Source: Rosellinia necatrix
Lineage: Eukaryota; Ascomycota; Sordariomycetes; Xylariales; Xylariaceae
Direction of reading: 5' to 3'
NCBI GenBank assembly: GCA_021209875.1
Contig: JAGYVD010000003.1
Span: 5,146,001-5,210,000, forward strand
Length of the DNA stretch: 64,000 nucleotides
This document shows positions 45,587 to 57,511 of this stretch, piece after piece. Each line of letters starts with the position of its first letter. Positions within the stretch are counted from its first letter, which is position 1. The translations under genes were made by a program, and so were the position numbers. The notes below the pieces were generated by a model. The model was not told the DNA's origin. It worked only from the letters and a program-made list of their open reading frames with translations, and searched no databases.

Positions 45587-46460
45587 ATGGCGTCCAAGAA
45601 GGTGACGATCCTCAAATTCGTCGGAACCGTCTCTCTCGGTCTCCTGACGGTAAGTTCCAAGTGCCCCCCCGCGAATATGCCCCTCGTCATATCCCGGAAA
45701 CCCCGCGCCTAGAGCTTTGACTCGAGCCCAGAGCGTGGCGTGAGCGAGCCATGAGCCATGTTCTGTTGCCCGACACATCAGCTCAACCCCCCATCACCGC
45801 CGCACGCCTCGTCTCGTCGGCCTTTTGGTTTCCCCAATTCTAACGGGCCGTTGAAAATAGGGTACTTCGTATACCATTTCCACCCTCACAGTCCCGTCCC
45901 TGCTCGAGCTCTCCTCGGCCTCCACGGCAGCCCAGGCGTTCCGATCGTTAGCATCGACGGCGACCACCCACCTCACCGCGCTATCCGGCGTCTCGGGCAC
46001 CGCCTTCCTCCTGGCCTTCGCCCTCTCCCCCGCCGGCTACCGGCATCCGTACCTGCTCTACACGTCGCTCTTCTGCCTCGGCACGCACCTGTCCGACTAC
46101 GTCACGCCGTCCCTGTTCGGCAGCCCGTCGTCCTCCTCGTCCTCAGACGCATCCGCCGCTGCCGCCGCCGCATCCCAGCGACGCGCAGCCCTCGCCCAGG
46201 CCCGCCGCGAGAAGGCCGCCGCGAAGCGCATGGTCGCCAGCTACGACGTGCTCAGCGACTCGCACTCCGAGGAGGGCGAGGAGCCCACCCTCCTCGTCGA
46301 CGACGACGAGGTCAACGGCGAGGAGGTCCGCAGCGAGGTCGAGCTCTTCGCTCGCAACCAGCTCGTCCGCACCGCTGTCGCCGGCGCCGGCTTCGCCATG
46401 GCCGTGTTGGGCATCTGGGGCGACGGCGCGCATCAGATCTCGGACACGTTCGTCATCTGA
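45587..46460 (+). CDS. Atg33-like mitochondrial outer-membrane mitophagy protein
   Basis: Fungus-specific mitophagy protein. Exons 45587..45649 and 45861..46460, separated by a 211-base intron (GTAAGT..AATAG), give 220 residues. The short first exon (MASKKVTILKFVGTVSLGLLT) continues directly into GTSYTISTLTVPSLLELSSA, matching the start of Atg33 proteins and fixing this acceptor rather than the CACAG 35 bases further on. Four hydrophobic segments are visible: near residues 8-28, the SGTAFLLAFALSP region, HPYLLYTSLFCLG, and AVAGAGFAMAVLGIWG close to the C-terminus. Between the last two lies a Ser/Ala/acidic cytosolic loop (VDDDEVNGEEV). A role in selective autophagy of mitochondria is inferred from yeast Atg33; overall similarity in this family is low. 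Confidence 0.78.
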
Positions 46461-48331
46461 GCTGTCGTGAATCTGAGCCTCGTGTGTGTTTTTATTTACA
46501 AAAGAACCCCCCCCCTTACCACCTCGCCTCCCAAAATACTTCATGACCCATGTTGCCATGTAAGGATAGTATGCCGTACAACGCCTATGCATGTCTGGTT
46601 CGGGGGAAGAAATCTGTTTAGTAAAGTCGTGGTGTTTGCGCTAGGGAGCTTGTTGAAAGGTCATTATCATATTGGAGTCTTCGGAGGTTTGGGCTATTTC
46701 GGTGTTATAATAAACTAGCCCCTCTCGTCCTATTATCGGGGTTTGTTACCACAAACCTATCGACAAAATGATGAACATTCGCCATCGTCGGTCGGACGAG
46801 GGGGGGGGGAGAGAAAATATATATAAGTGTACAATACAGTCTAAAACGGGACCATTAGCATGTGTTTAGTAAAAGTGCTTTCACCCCGTGCTGGTAATAC
46901 ATCCTGTTCATGTTACTGGGTTAACTATCCAAAATATTAGACTCTGTTCATCGTAATGTATTTGTCAGGATCCCTTGTAGATATTACTGGCCCTCCACGA
47001 TGTGGTGGAGCGGATTCTATCTATCCTACCGGCCCAGCTGACAACTTAAGCCTGCGATTCCTATATATAGGAGCGCCAATATCGCCGCAACAACAGCCAG
47101 CCGCTGAATAAGAGAGATGCACAAGGACGCCTCGCCTCGCGCATGTGTCAAGCCATAGTTATATAGATAGGATGATGAGAAACGGGTAATAACGTCCCCA
47201 AAGAGTGTCCCCGGCCATAAACGTAACGCCTTCGCGCGCCGGTCCCAGCCGCCCTCCCCGGGAGAGAATGGCGGAGGCCCCTCTCTGCCTCTTTGTGGGA
47301 GGACTTCTCCACTTCGGGCATGCCGGGCAGGTGAGGTCCTCGTACTCTTGTCTTGGGATGCGGGGACACATGAAGCACTTTGATTCATCGTCATAAATTT
47401 TTTTTTTTTTTTTTCCCCAGGGCGGCGTTCTGATTCCTCTCGTTTGGAGACATGGGCTTAGATGCCGGTGATGGCCGTTTGAGTTTTCATACTGTCTTCT
47501 ACCATCGCTTGATAGTGTTTATATCCGATGGCCGAAGTGCCGGCTTCGTTTCGGCTGGATATATCGAGTGCACGTGGTACATAGGAGTTACGCTCGTGAG
47601 ATTATGCTTGGGGCCCGCGATGTTGAAGGGGGCTAACAAAAAATTGGGGGGGATATCTCAAGCATATATCACACGACGAATGTCATATCATTAGACTGTA
47701 CTGTTTTATGAGCGCCGACTTCCATGCCGTCCATATCTGTAATTCTATCTTCGGCCTGATCGGGCGAGCTCACCCCTGAAAAAGCGGATCGAATCAAAAG
47801 AACGAGAGGTGCCGCATGACTTTTATGTAGTTATAAATTCAACATTAAAACACCCTCCTTGCCACGTAGAGTTAGTTGGTATGTTTACTATTTACATCTA
47901 CAAGGGGAATGATTTCAATCCCCCGTCCACACACTCAACCCGCATATGTGGCTGCTAACCTTATAAAATGTTACGGGATTGCACTCATGCATAATCGCCT
48001 AACATCTAATTTACATATAAACTCGGGAACGGTAATGACCGTGAGCCAAACATGGACGGGCGAGACATCTCCGCCTCACCGGACCACCGGAATATTGTTT
48101 CACAGCCTTGTGGGAGGTAACAACTCGGCACGAAGGCACGCAAAGAGGTATCCATTACTACAAACATATATCGCTTCCTTTTTTTAAAAGGAAAAAAAAA
48201 AAAAACCTCCAAAGCCGCGAGACGCCAACGAGAACTAGCAAAGGGGAAGTGGAGGGGGGAAGAAGGAGAAGGGTAGTGGGAGGGGGGAAAAGGGGTTTCT
48301 TTTAAATTTTTTTTTTTTTTTTTTTATCCGT
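46461..48331. other. Convergent 3' spacer
   Basis: About 1.9 kb between the Atg33-like and GRF genes with homopolymers at 47397-47414 (T), 48181-48205 (T/A) and 48306-48325 (T). A minus-strand segment at 47160-47396 shows a cysteine-rich reading (KCFMCPRIP...TCPACPKW), but I cannot extend it into a gene model. Confidence 0.45.
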
Positions 48332-48622
48332 TTAGAACTTATTCCACAGATCCATGAGCTGCGTGCGCATCTCCTGCCTCGCGCGCTCGAGGTCGGCGAC
48401 CTGCGCCTGCAGGCGCGCGGCGCGGTCCTCGGCCTCCTTGGCGGCGCCCCGCGCCGCGTCCCGGCCGCGCTCGTAGCCCCGCGCCAGGTTCGCGTGCCGC
48501 TCGAGCGCCCGCCGGACCTCGGCGCGGACGCCCGGCGACACGGCCGCGCTGCTGCTGCCGCCGCCGCCGTCGCCGCCGCCGTCTAGGAGGGCCATTACTT
48601 CTGCTGTTAGGCCGCTGTCGCC

Positions 48623-48667
<45 letters not shown>

Positions 48668-49937
48668 TTGTTGCGGCGGTGACGGTGATGATGTTACTGC
48701 CGCCGCCGCCGCCGCCGCCGCCGGCGCCTCGATGACGGCCGCCGTCCCGAATAACCGCGCCGACTCGTCCGCTGCTGCTGCTGTTGTTGTCGTTCCGGCG
48801 GCAGTGGTGGTGTTGGGAGTGGGAGTGCCCCTGTTTCCCAAACGCTGCCGCTTCGCCGGGTCGATCGCACCACTACTGCTACTACTACCACCACCGCCAC
48901 CACCGCCGCTACCGCCGTTGCTGAACACCTCCGCGTTCGTGAACAGCCCCCTGGCGACCGGCTTCCCCTTCGTCGGCGGCGGCGTCGGCGGCAAACCCCC
49001 CACGGCGGCGACGGCATCGAACATGCGCGGCGCGCTGGCCGGCGTGATGAACGCGTCGCGGTGCCGCCCGAGCGTGCCCGGCGTACCGGCGCCGCCCCCA
49101 CCGCGGCTCGTCCGGTCCGTCACCGCTATGAGCTCCCCCTCGTCGCCCGTCGAGAAGCCGTCGAAGTCGTCGTCGTCGTCGTCCTGCGTCGCGCGCTTTC
49201 GCTTCGGGCTGGTCGCCCGCGCCTTTGTGGTCGGCGTCCGGACCGCCGCCGCCGCCGCCGCCGCGTCTGGTAGAGGGGTCATGCCCTTGGCGAGTGTGCA
49301 GGACGGCGTCGGCACTGCGGAGGCGGCGGCTGGCCTGCTGTTCTCGTCCTCGTCCTCGTCCGACGTGTTCGCGTAGAAGCTGTCGGGCCGTTCGATCGCC
49401 GGGGCTCCGCCGCCGCCGCCGCCGCCGCCACTGCTACCGCCACCGCCACCGCCCTTCTTCGACGTCTCGGCTAGGGTAGCTGTCGGCGCCTCCCCATCGT
49501 TGGCGGCAGCCGCTGCTGTTGCTGCTGCCGGCGTCTTCCCCCGTCCCTTCCCTTTACCCCGGCGCGGCGCCATGGCGTCGTAGATCTTGGTCTGCCTCTT
49601 CTCGCTGCGCCCGTTGGTGCGGAGGTACTTCCGCTCGCGCGCCCCGGCGTCCTCGACGAAGAGGAACATGTCGCACCGGTTCCCCGCCCGCGGGTCTGTC
49701 GGGCAACCGTAGAACCGCCGCCCGTGGTCGTCCCGGTTTCCCGTGATGGCCCGCACCTTGGCGTTGAGCCGTGGCTGGCAGTTGCCTTGCGTGCCACGGG
49801 ATTAGGTGTTAGCCTGGCTTTGGTTTCATGGTGTGTATGTGTGTATGTGTGTACGTACAGCGCCAGACCCCGTTCTGGAACACGCCGCTCCTGGGGTCGG
49901 GTGCGGATTGTGGTGATGCGGGGGGCGATGGTGACAT
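48332..49937 (-). CDS. GRF-type zinc-finger protein with polyGln and coiled coil
   Basis: Exons 49937..49859 and 49785..48332 with a 73-base intron (GTACGT..GCAAG) give 510 residues. The join completes the GRF finger: GVFQNGVWRCNCQPRLNAKV, then RFYGCPTDPRAGNRCDMFLF with the third and fourth cysteine. GRF fingers bind single-stranded nucleic acid in repair and topoisomerase proteins; here the domain lies at the N-terminus (about residues 20-70). The middle is disordered: Gly and Ala runs, acidic DDDDDFDGFSTGDEGE (a nuclear-type acidic patch after PKRKRATQ), and a 17-glutamine run. The last 60 residues form a charged coiled coil (EVRRALERHANLARGYERGR...) ending QLMDLWNKF. Long open frames on the other strand (48732-49376) are produced by these triplet repeats. 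Exact role unknown. Confidence 0.85.
48622..48674. repeat. CTG/TTG trinucleotide repeat (polyglutamine tract)
   Basis: Run of CTG and TTG triplets on the plus strand, read as a glutamine run of about 17 on the coding minus strand inside the GRF protein gene. Likely length-variable between strains. Confidence 0.9.
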
Positions 49938-50880
49938 GGCTTCAACTCGCTCTCCCTCTCTTTGGGAATCTGACTGGAAATTTGTTGTCGGATGGATGGT
50001 CAAACGAGAAAGGAGAAGCTTTTCAATAAGTCACAAGTAAGGCACTTCATCTAAGCCGAGAGACTTTAGTACAGGTCTCGATAGGAGGTAGTTAACTCAT
50101 ACTCCAATCTACACTTTGATTTAGCAGGTTAGTAGGGGTGATGGGAGGGGAAATCGCCCGGTTAGGTAGGCAGGTATATTGAATTGAGATCATATGGTTG
50201 CAACCCGTTATTCGGGTGGCTGGGTCGTGCTATACATTACATTCCATGGATGTGGATGGAAATGCGCCTTAGCTGGATGGCTGCATCCCCCGAGTTCAAC
50301 GCAACCACTATAAGGCACTGCATGGTGGTGGCGAAGCAACCGCGGATACGGCCCTTGTTCCCCCTTGTACACTACATACCTACCTAGTCTAGTAGTGTAG
50401 ATAGTAGGCTCGGATGGGCATCTTGATGATTCGCGGCGTCCTATTGGCCACAGCTTACTTTCAGCTGGACCAGATAAGGCGTCATTTCATGTTCCCAATA
50501 GCGCAGGTATCTGGGTTGCTGCCATACCACGTAGTGTACCTCTGGCATCGTGAATTAAACCCCACAAATGAGCAGGTAGTTAAGTACATTTTAGCATTGG
50601 CCGCCACGCGTACAAATAGTCCAATATCCGTCGGTACGCCGCCTTCCCCCAAATGAACCCAAGGACATCTATCTTCAAATACAAATCGGGATTGCGGATT
50701 GCATACGGTATTCTGATGCGCAAACACCAGCGTCCAACGTCAAGTTTGGGTATATCTCTTTTAAGCAAGTCCCAACGAAACGCCATTCCCCCGCCCCCCC
50801 TCCCCCCTTCTTTCTTACGCCTTCCCCCCGAGAAAAATGCAAAAGAAAATATCAAAATACTAGGTCAGGGGCATACCAAT
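49938..50880. other. Intergenic spacer
   Basis: GRF gene promoter and 3' flank of the ELMO gene. A TTAGGTAGGCAGGTAT word cluster lies at 50161-50176 and a C/T-rich run at 50789-50820. No gene seen. Confidence 0.5.
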
Positions 50881-53007
50881 TCAGATGTCATAGTAATAAT
50901 TATCATCTAAACCGTCTCGGCTTGGTACTACGCCGGCTTCGGCGGAGGGAGGTAAATAAGTGGCCTCCATTCGCACCTTGAGGAGTCGGATCTTCACTCC
51001 GTAGTCGGCCACGAGGTCGAGCAACCTGTTCGTCTCCGATGTAATCGGTGTCTGCTCTAGCAACATCAGTAGCCCATCGAGCCACTCGGATGCGAGACTA
51101 TCGCTGAGAGGGTACAGGACGAGCATGGGTTCCTCCTTCCCCTCCTCGCCCTTGAAAGCTTCTTCCGGATTGAGGAACCCGTATACGGTGATCTTGGTGG
51201 AGTGCTTCGAGGTTGAAACATCCGTCGATGAGCCGCTCTTCCGCTCGGTAACATTAGACATGACCGAGCTTATCGTTCTCAGATCTAATTTTTCCGTGAG
51301 GGTGTCGAGCCCAGGTTCCTGGCCCGTTCGGAGACCGAAATCAGCCCAGTGTAGAAACCGTCTGTTGTGCGACAGCTTTGCATATCTCCAGAGCGTGCCA
51401 TGAGTGGCACGACGATTATTCAACTCTTCACCCCTGCTCTCTTTGCGTGGCGCAGGTTTGTTAAACCATGATCCCTGCAGTAGGCATCGAATCCGTTGCT
51501 CTTTCACGAATGTGAGGGCCTCTTGCTTCAGACTCTGGCGTACCGTGTAAAAAAGGTCTCCCCATTGGTCTTCAAAGGACAAGGTGAGTAAATTCATTTG
51601 CAGTTCCCGAAGCCGGGCTAGGTCGTACTCGAGGAGTTCTTCCTCGATTTCGATGACGTCTTTATGCCGAGTAGCCTGGCCTACAACCTGTTCTACCAAG
51701 ATCCGTATGAGCTCTACCACCTTCTCAAAATCATGCCGTTCCGCACCGGTATTCTTCCACAGCCGAAAAAAAGCTTGAAGGCCAGCGGTGTGGAGTCGGG
51801 ACCACTGAAGAAGCAATGGGCGGAACATCTTGTCTTGCTGTTCCGAGTCCACTACTTGGAATAGGATCTTGGCATCTTCTACATCCGAGTTTCCACATTC
51901 AAAGTGCTCATACAGTGTGAGAGTGACCGCCATACTGGCACGAGCGATGGGGCATCGTTCATGTAAGGGGCGAGTGGATTGTTCAAGGAGCAGCTTTTGG
52001 AAAGCGTCTTCGTTTTTGCGCACATAATCCGTAAAGTCCATCATACCTAGGAAGCCAGCGTTCTGGAATTCGGACGCCGGGCTTTCCGTTTCGAATCCCA
52101 GCCGCCTCCATTTTTCCGGGTGGTGCTTTCGACTTCCCTTCTTGCCCGTCTCTTGCATCTCTTCGGCTTTCCCATCACCATTCACGCCCAAGTGATCCTT
52201 GCTTGGCGCGCTTGCTAAGTGAATGCTCTTCAGTGCGCGTCGGTGCTCCGGCCGCTCGAGATCAACCTTGACGCTTCTCCACTTCTTGAGCAGCACCTTA
52301 GTAAGATATTGGAACTCTAAAAGTGGATGGGCTAGGTCCTGCAGAGCCGCACTCTGCATATGGGCATACACGGACTTGATTAAGCCCAGGTCTTGTAATC
52401 TCTTGATGAATTTAGGCCACTCCTCTCCTGTGCTACTCGATGTTGTATTGCTGGGGTTGGTCTCGTCGTTCGAAATGGCGTCCCTGATGAGAGCGTTGAT
52501 GAGCGACAAGGTTGTCGCACATAGGGCATGGTCGGCAGACTGTAGCTTCTGAACTACAAGATCGAAGAATTGGGGGTGGACGGCAATGGCCGGTTTCAAT
52601 GCGCGGAAACCGAAGGTGCCCGGGGTTGTCGTGGACTCGGGGGGCGAGTGGTTGACGAGCGCCACAAGGATCGACATAGCGCCGCGTAAGATATTGACGA
52701 GAGGGTTCGACACAACGAGCTCGACAACGCGATCCACGAGATCGCCCGAGTTAGGGGTGTCGAATATGTCCCATCCCATGTCCACCTCCAGCAGTCGGCT
52801 GAGACTTTGCAACGCGTAGGCGAGGGTGTTGCCGCCAGAATTCATCACAAGGCGTCGTAGTATAACCAGCCCACCGGAGGAGATGAAGACGTCGGCAAAG
52901 GAGGGGTCGTTGATGGAGGATTGCAGCTTGAAAACTGCCATCTTTCGGGAAGCATCTTCGTCGCTGGCCAGTCGCGACAGAAGCGCCGGTATCTCGGCCT
53001 GGTCCAT
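50881..53007 (-). CDS. ELMO/CED-12 domain protein
   Basis: Intronless 708-residue homologue of ELMO/CED-12, the partner of DOCK-type Rac exchange factors in actin remodelling. The N-terminal 300 residues look like armadillo-type helical repeats (EIPALLSRLASDEDASRKMA, SGGLVILRRLVMNSGGNTLA). The ELMO domain region around 330-520 shows WRRLGFETESPASEFQNAGF and LGMMDFTDYVRKNEDAF, the classic ELMO core. The C-terminal part has a PH-like region (GTLWRYAKLSHNRRFLHWADFG, then YPLSDSLASEWLDGLLMLL). In filamentous fungi such proteins act in polarised growth and septation; a role here is inference. The stop follows NYYYDI. Confidence 0.92.
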   Translation of the reverse strand: MDQAEIPALLSRLASDEDASRKMAVFKLQSSINDPSFADVFISSGGLVILRRLVMNSGGNTLAYALQSLSRLLEVDMGWDIFDTPNSGDLVDRVVELVVSNPLVNILRGAMSILVALVNHSPPESTTTPGTFGFRALKPAIAVHPQFFDLVVQKLQSADHALCATTLSLINALIRDAISNDETNPSNTTSSSTGEEWPKFIKRLQDLGLIKSVYAHMQSAALQDLAHPLLEFQYLTKVLLKKWRSVKVDLERPEHRRALKSIHLASAPSKDHLGVNGDGKAEEMQETGKKGSRKHHPEKWRRLGFETESPASEFQNAGFLGMMDFTDYVRKNEDAFQKLLLEQSTRPLHERCPIARASMAVTLTLYEHFECGNSDVEDAKILFQVVDSEQQDKMFRPLLLQWSRLHTAGLQAFFRLWKNTGAERHDFEKVVELIRILVEQVVGQATRHKDVIEIEEELLEYDLARLRELQMNLLTLSFEDQWGDLFYTVRQSLKQEALTFVKEQRIRCLLQGSWFNKPAPRKESRGEELNNRRATHGTLWRYAKLSHNRRFLHWADFGLRTGQEPGLDTLTEKLDLRTISSVMSNVTERKSGSSTDVSTSKHSTKITVYGFLNPEEAFKGEEGKEEPMLVLYPLSDSLASEWLDGLLMLLEQTPITSETNRLLDLVADYGVKIRLLKVRMEATYLPPSAEAGVVPSRDGLDDNYYYDI

Positions 53008-54071
53008 GATGGTAGGTGGCAGCGCCTAGGCCGGGTCCGGATCCGGATCTTGGGGCAAGGTCGTGGTTCGAGGGTTGCGGCCCAGGTAAGGGCAAGTAAG
53101 GATCGAGACGTTGATGCAACGTAGCAGGGCGTTGCTGGATGTGCCGAGGTTTGTTTTAGGGATATGGGTATCGCATAATTCTAGCACTCACCTGTGCAGG
53201 AGACAACTAGTAAGGAAGAAGAGTGCAGATAATCTTAGGTGTATGGTATGAGGTTCCGAGGAATTCAATGGCGGTTATCGATGGTGAAGGTAGCCGTCTC
53301 GATATCGAGGCTATCTGAAAGGGGGAAGGAGAGACAAGTACAGATAGGTATGATGCACATTTACCGCGGCGTTGCAGATCGGATTGTGCTTTCAGTTGGG
53401 AGGCCCAGTCCAATCCAATCAAAACTCTTGGATAGATTATAGTTTGCAAGGGTCTGAATACATACATACAAGTACCTAGTATGCAAGCACGCTAAAACTA
53501 GCGCGAGGCAGCTGTAGAAGAATCGGGTAGCCAGGTACATAAGTACTTACAATAGATCCCAGGTACGTACTACTTAGAAGGTACTTACTAAGTGCTAAGT
53601 GAGGTGCAAAATGTATCATGAACGCAACAGATTCTGTAAAATGATAATGATATTCATATACAATCGTTATGGCGTGGTCCATATACCATGAATCCAAGCA
53701 TGAATCAAGCCATGTCATATTTTTTGGTCAATCAAATTTAGCTAGATATGTACTTTAGATGCTGTGAACCTGACAAATTAGTCGGAATTCTACCATTTCA
53801 TTCTATGCGGTGGAATAATCCACTGAACTTTGATAGTTAGGTATTAGGGGGGGGGGGTTGTACCTGTTATGATATAAGCAACTGGGAAACTGGGTACAAA
53901 GAACTGAATCGGCTGGGCCAGCAAAAGGGGGACACTTCATCACTCATGTAATATACGGACTTCAATCAAAAAAAAAAAAAAAAATAATAATAATTCTTAT
54001 CGCTTTAGTTACTCAATTCAATTGCCCTACTTGTGCGCGAATAAATCCCAAGTATGAGGCGTAGGGACTGC
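53008..54071. other. Intergenic spacer with TAGGTAC words
   Basis: ELMO promoter and the 3' end of the interrupted membrane-protein gene. AAGTACTTAC and AGGTACGTACTACTTAG-type words lie at 53540-53595, a G run at 53848-53858 and an A run at 53968-53983. No gene seen. Confidence 0.5.
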
Positions 54072-55570
54072 CTATCTCCTGTAGTCTCGTAGCCCGGTGT
54101 GCTCGTTAATCAGGGTCGTATCACTGGATGTTGGGCTAATCCCATATACCGACAGGCCGCGATGATGTTGCTCAGTGTTGGTCGTTTGTTGATTGGTATT
54201 GTTTTGGTCGTATGGCGCATTAGAATCGTCTAGCACTTCTGTGTCGCTCGACCTCTCTGTGCATGCTTCTTTCTGTACTTCCGGTACTTCCACGAGCTGC
54301 GATCTCCTCTTAACTGACGGATGTGTTTCGTCCGATATGTCTAGCATCGGTAAAACTGCGCCCTCCTCTTCCAGAATGGGTATCAACTCGTCGCAACCCC
54401 TCCAGGTATGGACACCGTGGGCCTCGTAAAGATGTCGCTGAATCTGTAGCGTGCCCGTGGATATCCATTCCAGACGCCGATATACGCTCCACTTCAGGCG
54501 CCTTTGTATGAAGTATACAATAGACTCAACGGTGAGGGACAAGAAAATGACGAAGAGCCCAAGTATAGCTATCACCGTGATCCCGAGGACGCTAAAGGAG
54601 ACGTGATAGGCACTGTTGATTTTCTTAATGATGGTGGCTGTCAGCGGAAACAGCCGGGAGGGGGGCGCGTGGAGAAAGGACAGAGAACATCAAAATAAAT
54701 ACCTGGTTTGAGCAGATAGTCTTTGCTTCTTCTGTAGTTGCAGTATAAATGGAATTTTCAGTGTCGAAGGCATTAAACTCCGGCAGCTGCCCGAGGACGG
54801 TCGAAACCATTAATTGCTGATGTAAAGTCAGCAGGACGGAATTCCAATTCTCAACATCCAACTGCCACTGGTTTGAAGGAAGAAAGCCTTGGTATCCATT
54901 TGACAACTTGAACCGAGACGTTAGAGCCCTCGTTCCCAGAACATCCAGAATTCTGGAGGGCGTAGGATCCACGGAGGCGAAGGCATTGTGGATCCAATAC
55001 AATCTGTTTCTTGTTGCCTCTTTTAGTCCAAGCTGTCGGATCTCCGAAATAGAATTCACTCCACCTGCTAGTGGTGTACAATTCCGGCCCTCTGGAAGCT
55101 CTGGGAAGCAATATGAATACTGGTATGTGCATCCAAGAGGAGAAGCTGCTTCGGTAGAAAAGTACAGACGCACGGTGCTTTTAGTCAGTTTGGTCCCGTT
55201 GAGAACTTGGCTGTCTCCCCAAAGCGACCCCGATTGCGAACTATTGTACCATGGGTCGACCGTAGGTTGTGGAAATCCAATCTGGTTCGGGGACAGGAAA
55301 GCGACATATAGGTCCGCATCGTAGCGAGTGAGCTGGGGAATGGGGATAAAATCTATGTATGCATTTGGAGACAAATATGACCCATTGAAAGGTCTGGCAT
55401 TCGCTACGCTATGTGCATGCAGGTCTTATTAGCACTTTTCAAATATGATAAGGTGGGTTGTTTTTTTTTTTTTTAGCGGTGTAGGGCTTACTTAAGAGTG
55501 TAGTCTTCACGGAGAGAATCGGCATTTAGCCTATTACTATTTGTAGCATTGCCTTTTAGTATGGCATATA

Positions 55571-55612
55571 AGCTAACCACACAGGCCACGGGCAACACCC
55601 TCACGGGCCACT
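55571..55612 (+). repeat. Left terminal inverted repeat
   Basis: 42 bases, starts AGCTAACCACACAGGCCACG and ends GGGCCACT; it is the exact reverse complement of 57470-57511. Many CA dinucleotides are intact. Confidence 0.95.
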
Positions 55613-57469
55613 TAACGCTATTTTATTAACGTGTTAACGCGTATTTTAGTAATTTTATCTAACTTATTAATTTATTTTTAATTTTTATTTAATATTTAAT
55701 TTATTAGTATTATTAAAATCGCCTGTTTTTTTTTTTTTAGCGATACTGGCTTTATTTTAAAAAATATATATAAAAGCTGCAATTTATAACGTTTAATTTA
55801 ATATATTTATTTATAAAGCAGCATTTAAATAAAATATATAACGTATTTATTTATAACGCTGTTTTTAAAATATTCCAACTTAAAAAAAAATTAATAAAAG
55901 CTTTTAATTTTTATTATTATATTTAAAATATTAATTAATTATTTAATATATTAGCTAAGCTAAATTAAGCTATATATTTAACTTAATTAAATTATAAATA
56001 ATAATTTAATAAGCTTTAGTTATTTTATTTAATTTTTAAATATTTAAGCTAATATAATACTATTAATTTTAGCCTAAAATTTATTTATATAGTTAATAAA
56101 ATATTATATTGTTAATTATTAATATATAAACAGAGCTATAGTTTAAAATATATACGTTTTTTTTAACTGTTTAAATATAAAAAAAATAGTTAATATTTTA
56201 TTAAGCTATATATATAATATAAACAAAATAAATATCGGCTAAAATATTAATAGTAATTATTAAATTATTATATTAAATAACTAGCAAAAAATATTTAAAA
56301 AAAGCTAAAAAAAAAAAAAATAGATTATTGTTTTAAAATATATTAATGTTTTTAATAATAGCTTTTGCTGTTTTTAATTTTTAAAAGCATTAATATATAA
56401 AATTAATAGTTTTTAAATAATAGCGTTAAAATATAAAATAATTAACAGTTTTAAGCTTTATTTAATAAATAAACTTATAATTAAACAAATATAAATTAGC
56501 TTAAAAATATTTTTATTTTATATATTTAAAGCTTTTATAATAATATATAAATAACGTTAATATATAATAAATATAATTTATATATAAACAATAAATTTTT
56601 AATTTTTATGTAGCAAATAAAATTTAATTAATATTTTATAAGCTTTATTATAGTTATATTTTATAGCTTTTAAACGTTAATATTTTTTCCGCAGTTAAAA
56701 AAAAACTAAAAAAGCTGTTATAAAAAACTTTAAACGTAACGTTTAATATTATAAATATAAAAAAAAACGTTTTATTATATTATTAATAAGCTAAGCTTAA
56801 AATTTTAAATATTTAATAGATTAAAAATATTTAAAAAACAGCTAAGATATATTTAAAAAACCGTTTAAAGCTGTTATTATTAAAATATATAATATTAAAA
56901 ATAAAAAAAGTTTTAAAAATTAGTTTTAAAAGCTTTTTATTAGTTTAAAAGCTTTTAATATTAAACTTTTTAAATAAAATAGTTTTAATACTGCTTATAA
57001 TATTTATTAATAGCTAAAAACTATATAAAATAAGCTAAAAATTAAATATTAAAATATTTTTAATTTTTAAAGCTTTATATAAGCTGTTAATTTATAAAGC
57101 TTTTAAAGCTTTAGATTAATAAGTTTAAAAAATCGTTAATTTTTAGGCCTAAGTTAATTTTTATAAAAAAAAAGCTTTAAAAAATATTAAACCGGCTTAT
57201 TAAGCAGTTAAATAAACGTTTAAAAAGCGGTTTATAGTTATAATTAATATATAAAAAGCTAAACAGAAATTAAAAAGTTAAATTATATATATAAATAAAG
57301 CCAGCAATTATAACATAGTTTTTAATTTTAAAACTATAAATAACAGCCTAATTAAGCCGGCAGATAAAACATAAAACTATATTATTATTAAAACGGCCGA
57401 TTAAAAGTATATTATTATTAAAATCGGTTAATTAGCTAGTTTTTAATTAAATTAGTTATATTTGGGTGG

Positions 57470-57511
57470 AGTGGCCCGTGAGGGTGTTGCCCGTGGCCTG
57501 TGTGGTTAGCT
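57470..57511 (-). repeat. Right terminal inverted repeat
   Basis: 42 bases starting AGTGGCCCGTGAGGGTG and ending TGGTTAGCT, perfect partner of the left repeat. Confidence 0.95.

Larger units (their letters stand above)
55571..57511. mobile_element. Tc1/mariner-superfamily element (Fot1/pogo-like), RIP-degraded
   Basis: A 1941-base element bounded by perfect 42-base inverted terminal repeats and flanked by the dinucleotide TA on both sides (55569-55570, 57512-57513), the target duplication of Tc1/mariner transposons. Size, terminal-repeat length and TA target fit fungal Fot1-like elements (about 1.9 kb, 44-base repeats). The interior is nearly pure A+T with scattered AGCT/AACG words and no open frame of 60 codons or more, the outcome expected of RIP. 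Its transposase is dead, so any movement needed an enzyme supplied from elsewhere. Orientation of the former transposase gene cannot be read. Confidence 0.9.

Noticed and set aside
47026..47396. Minus-strand cysteine-rich reading (CFMCPRIP...CPACPKW)
   Set aside because: Suggests a zinc-binding piece, but no start, partner exon or continuation could be found; may be a gene fragment.
48732..49376. Open frame of 214 codons opposite the GRF gene
   Set aside because: Produced by triplet repeats; composition is Val/Ala/Pro/Ser runs mirroring the real frame.
55613..57469. AT-rich block as a centromere, mitochondrial insert or long intron
   Set aside because: Perfect inverted ends with TA duplication define it as a transposon; it has no mitochondrial gene, and its borders do not fit GT..AG splice sites in the host frame.
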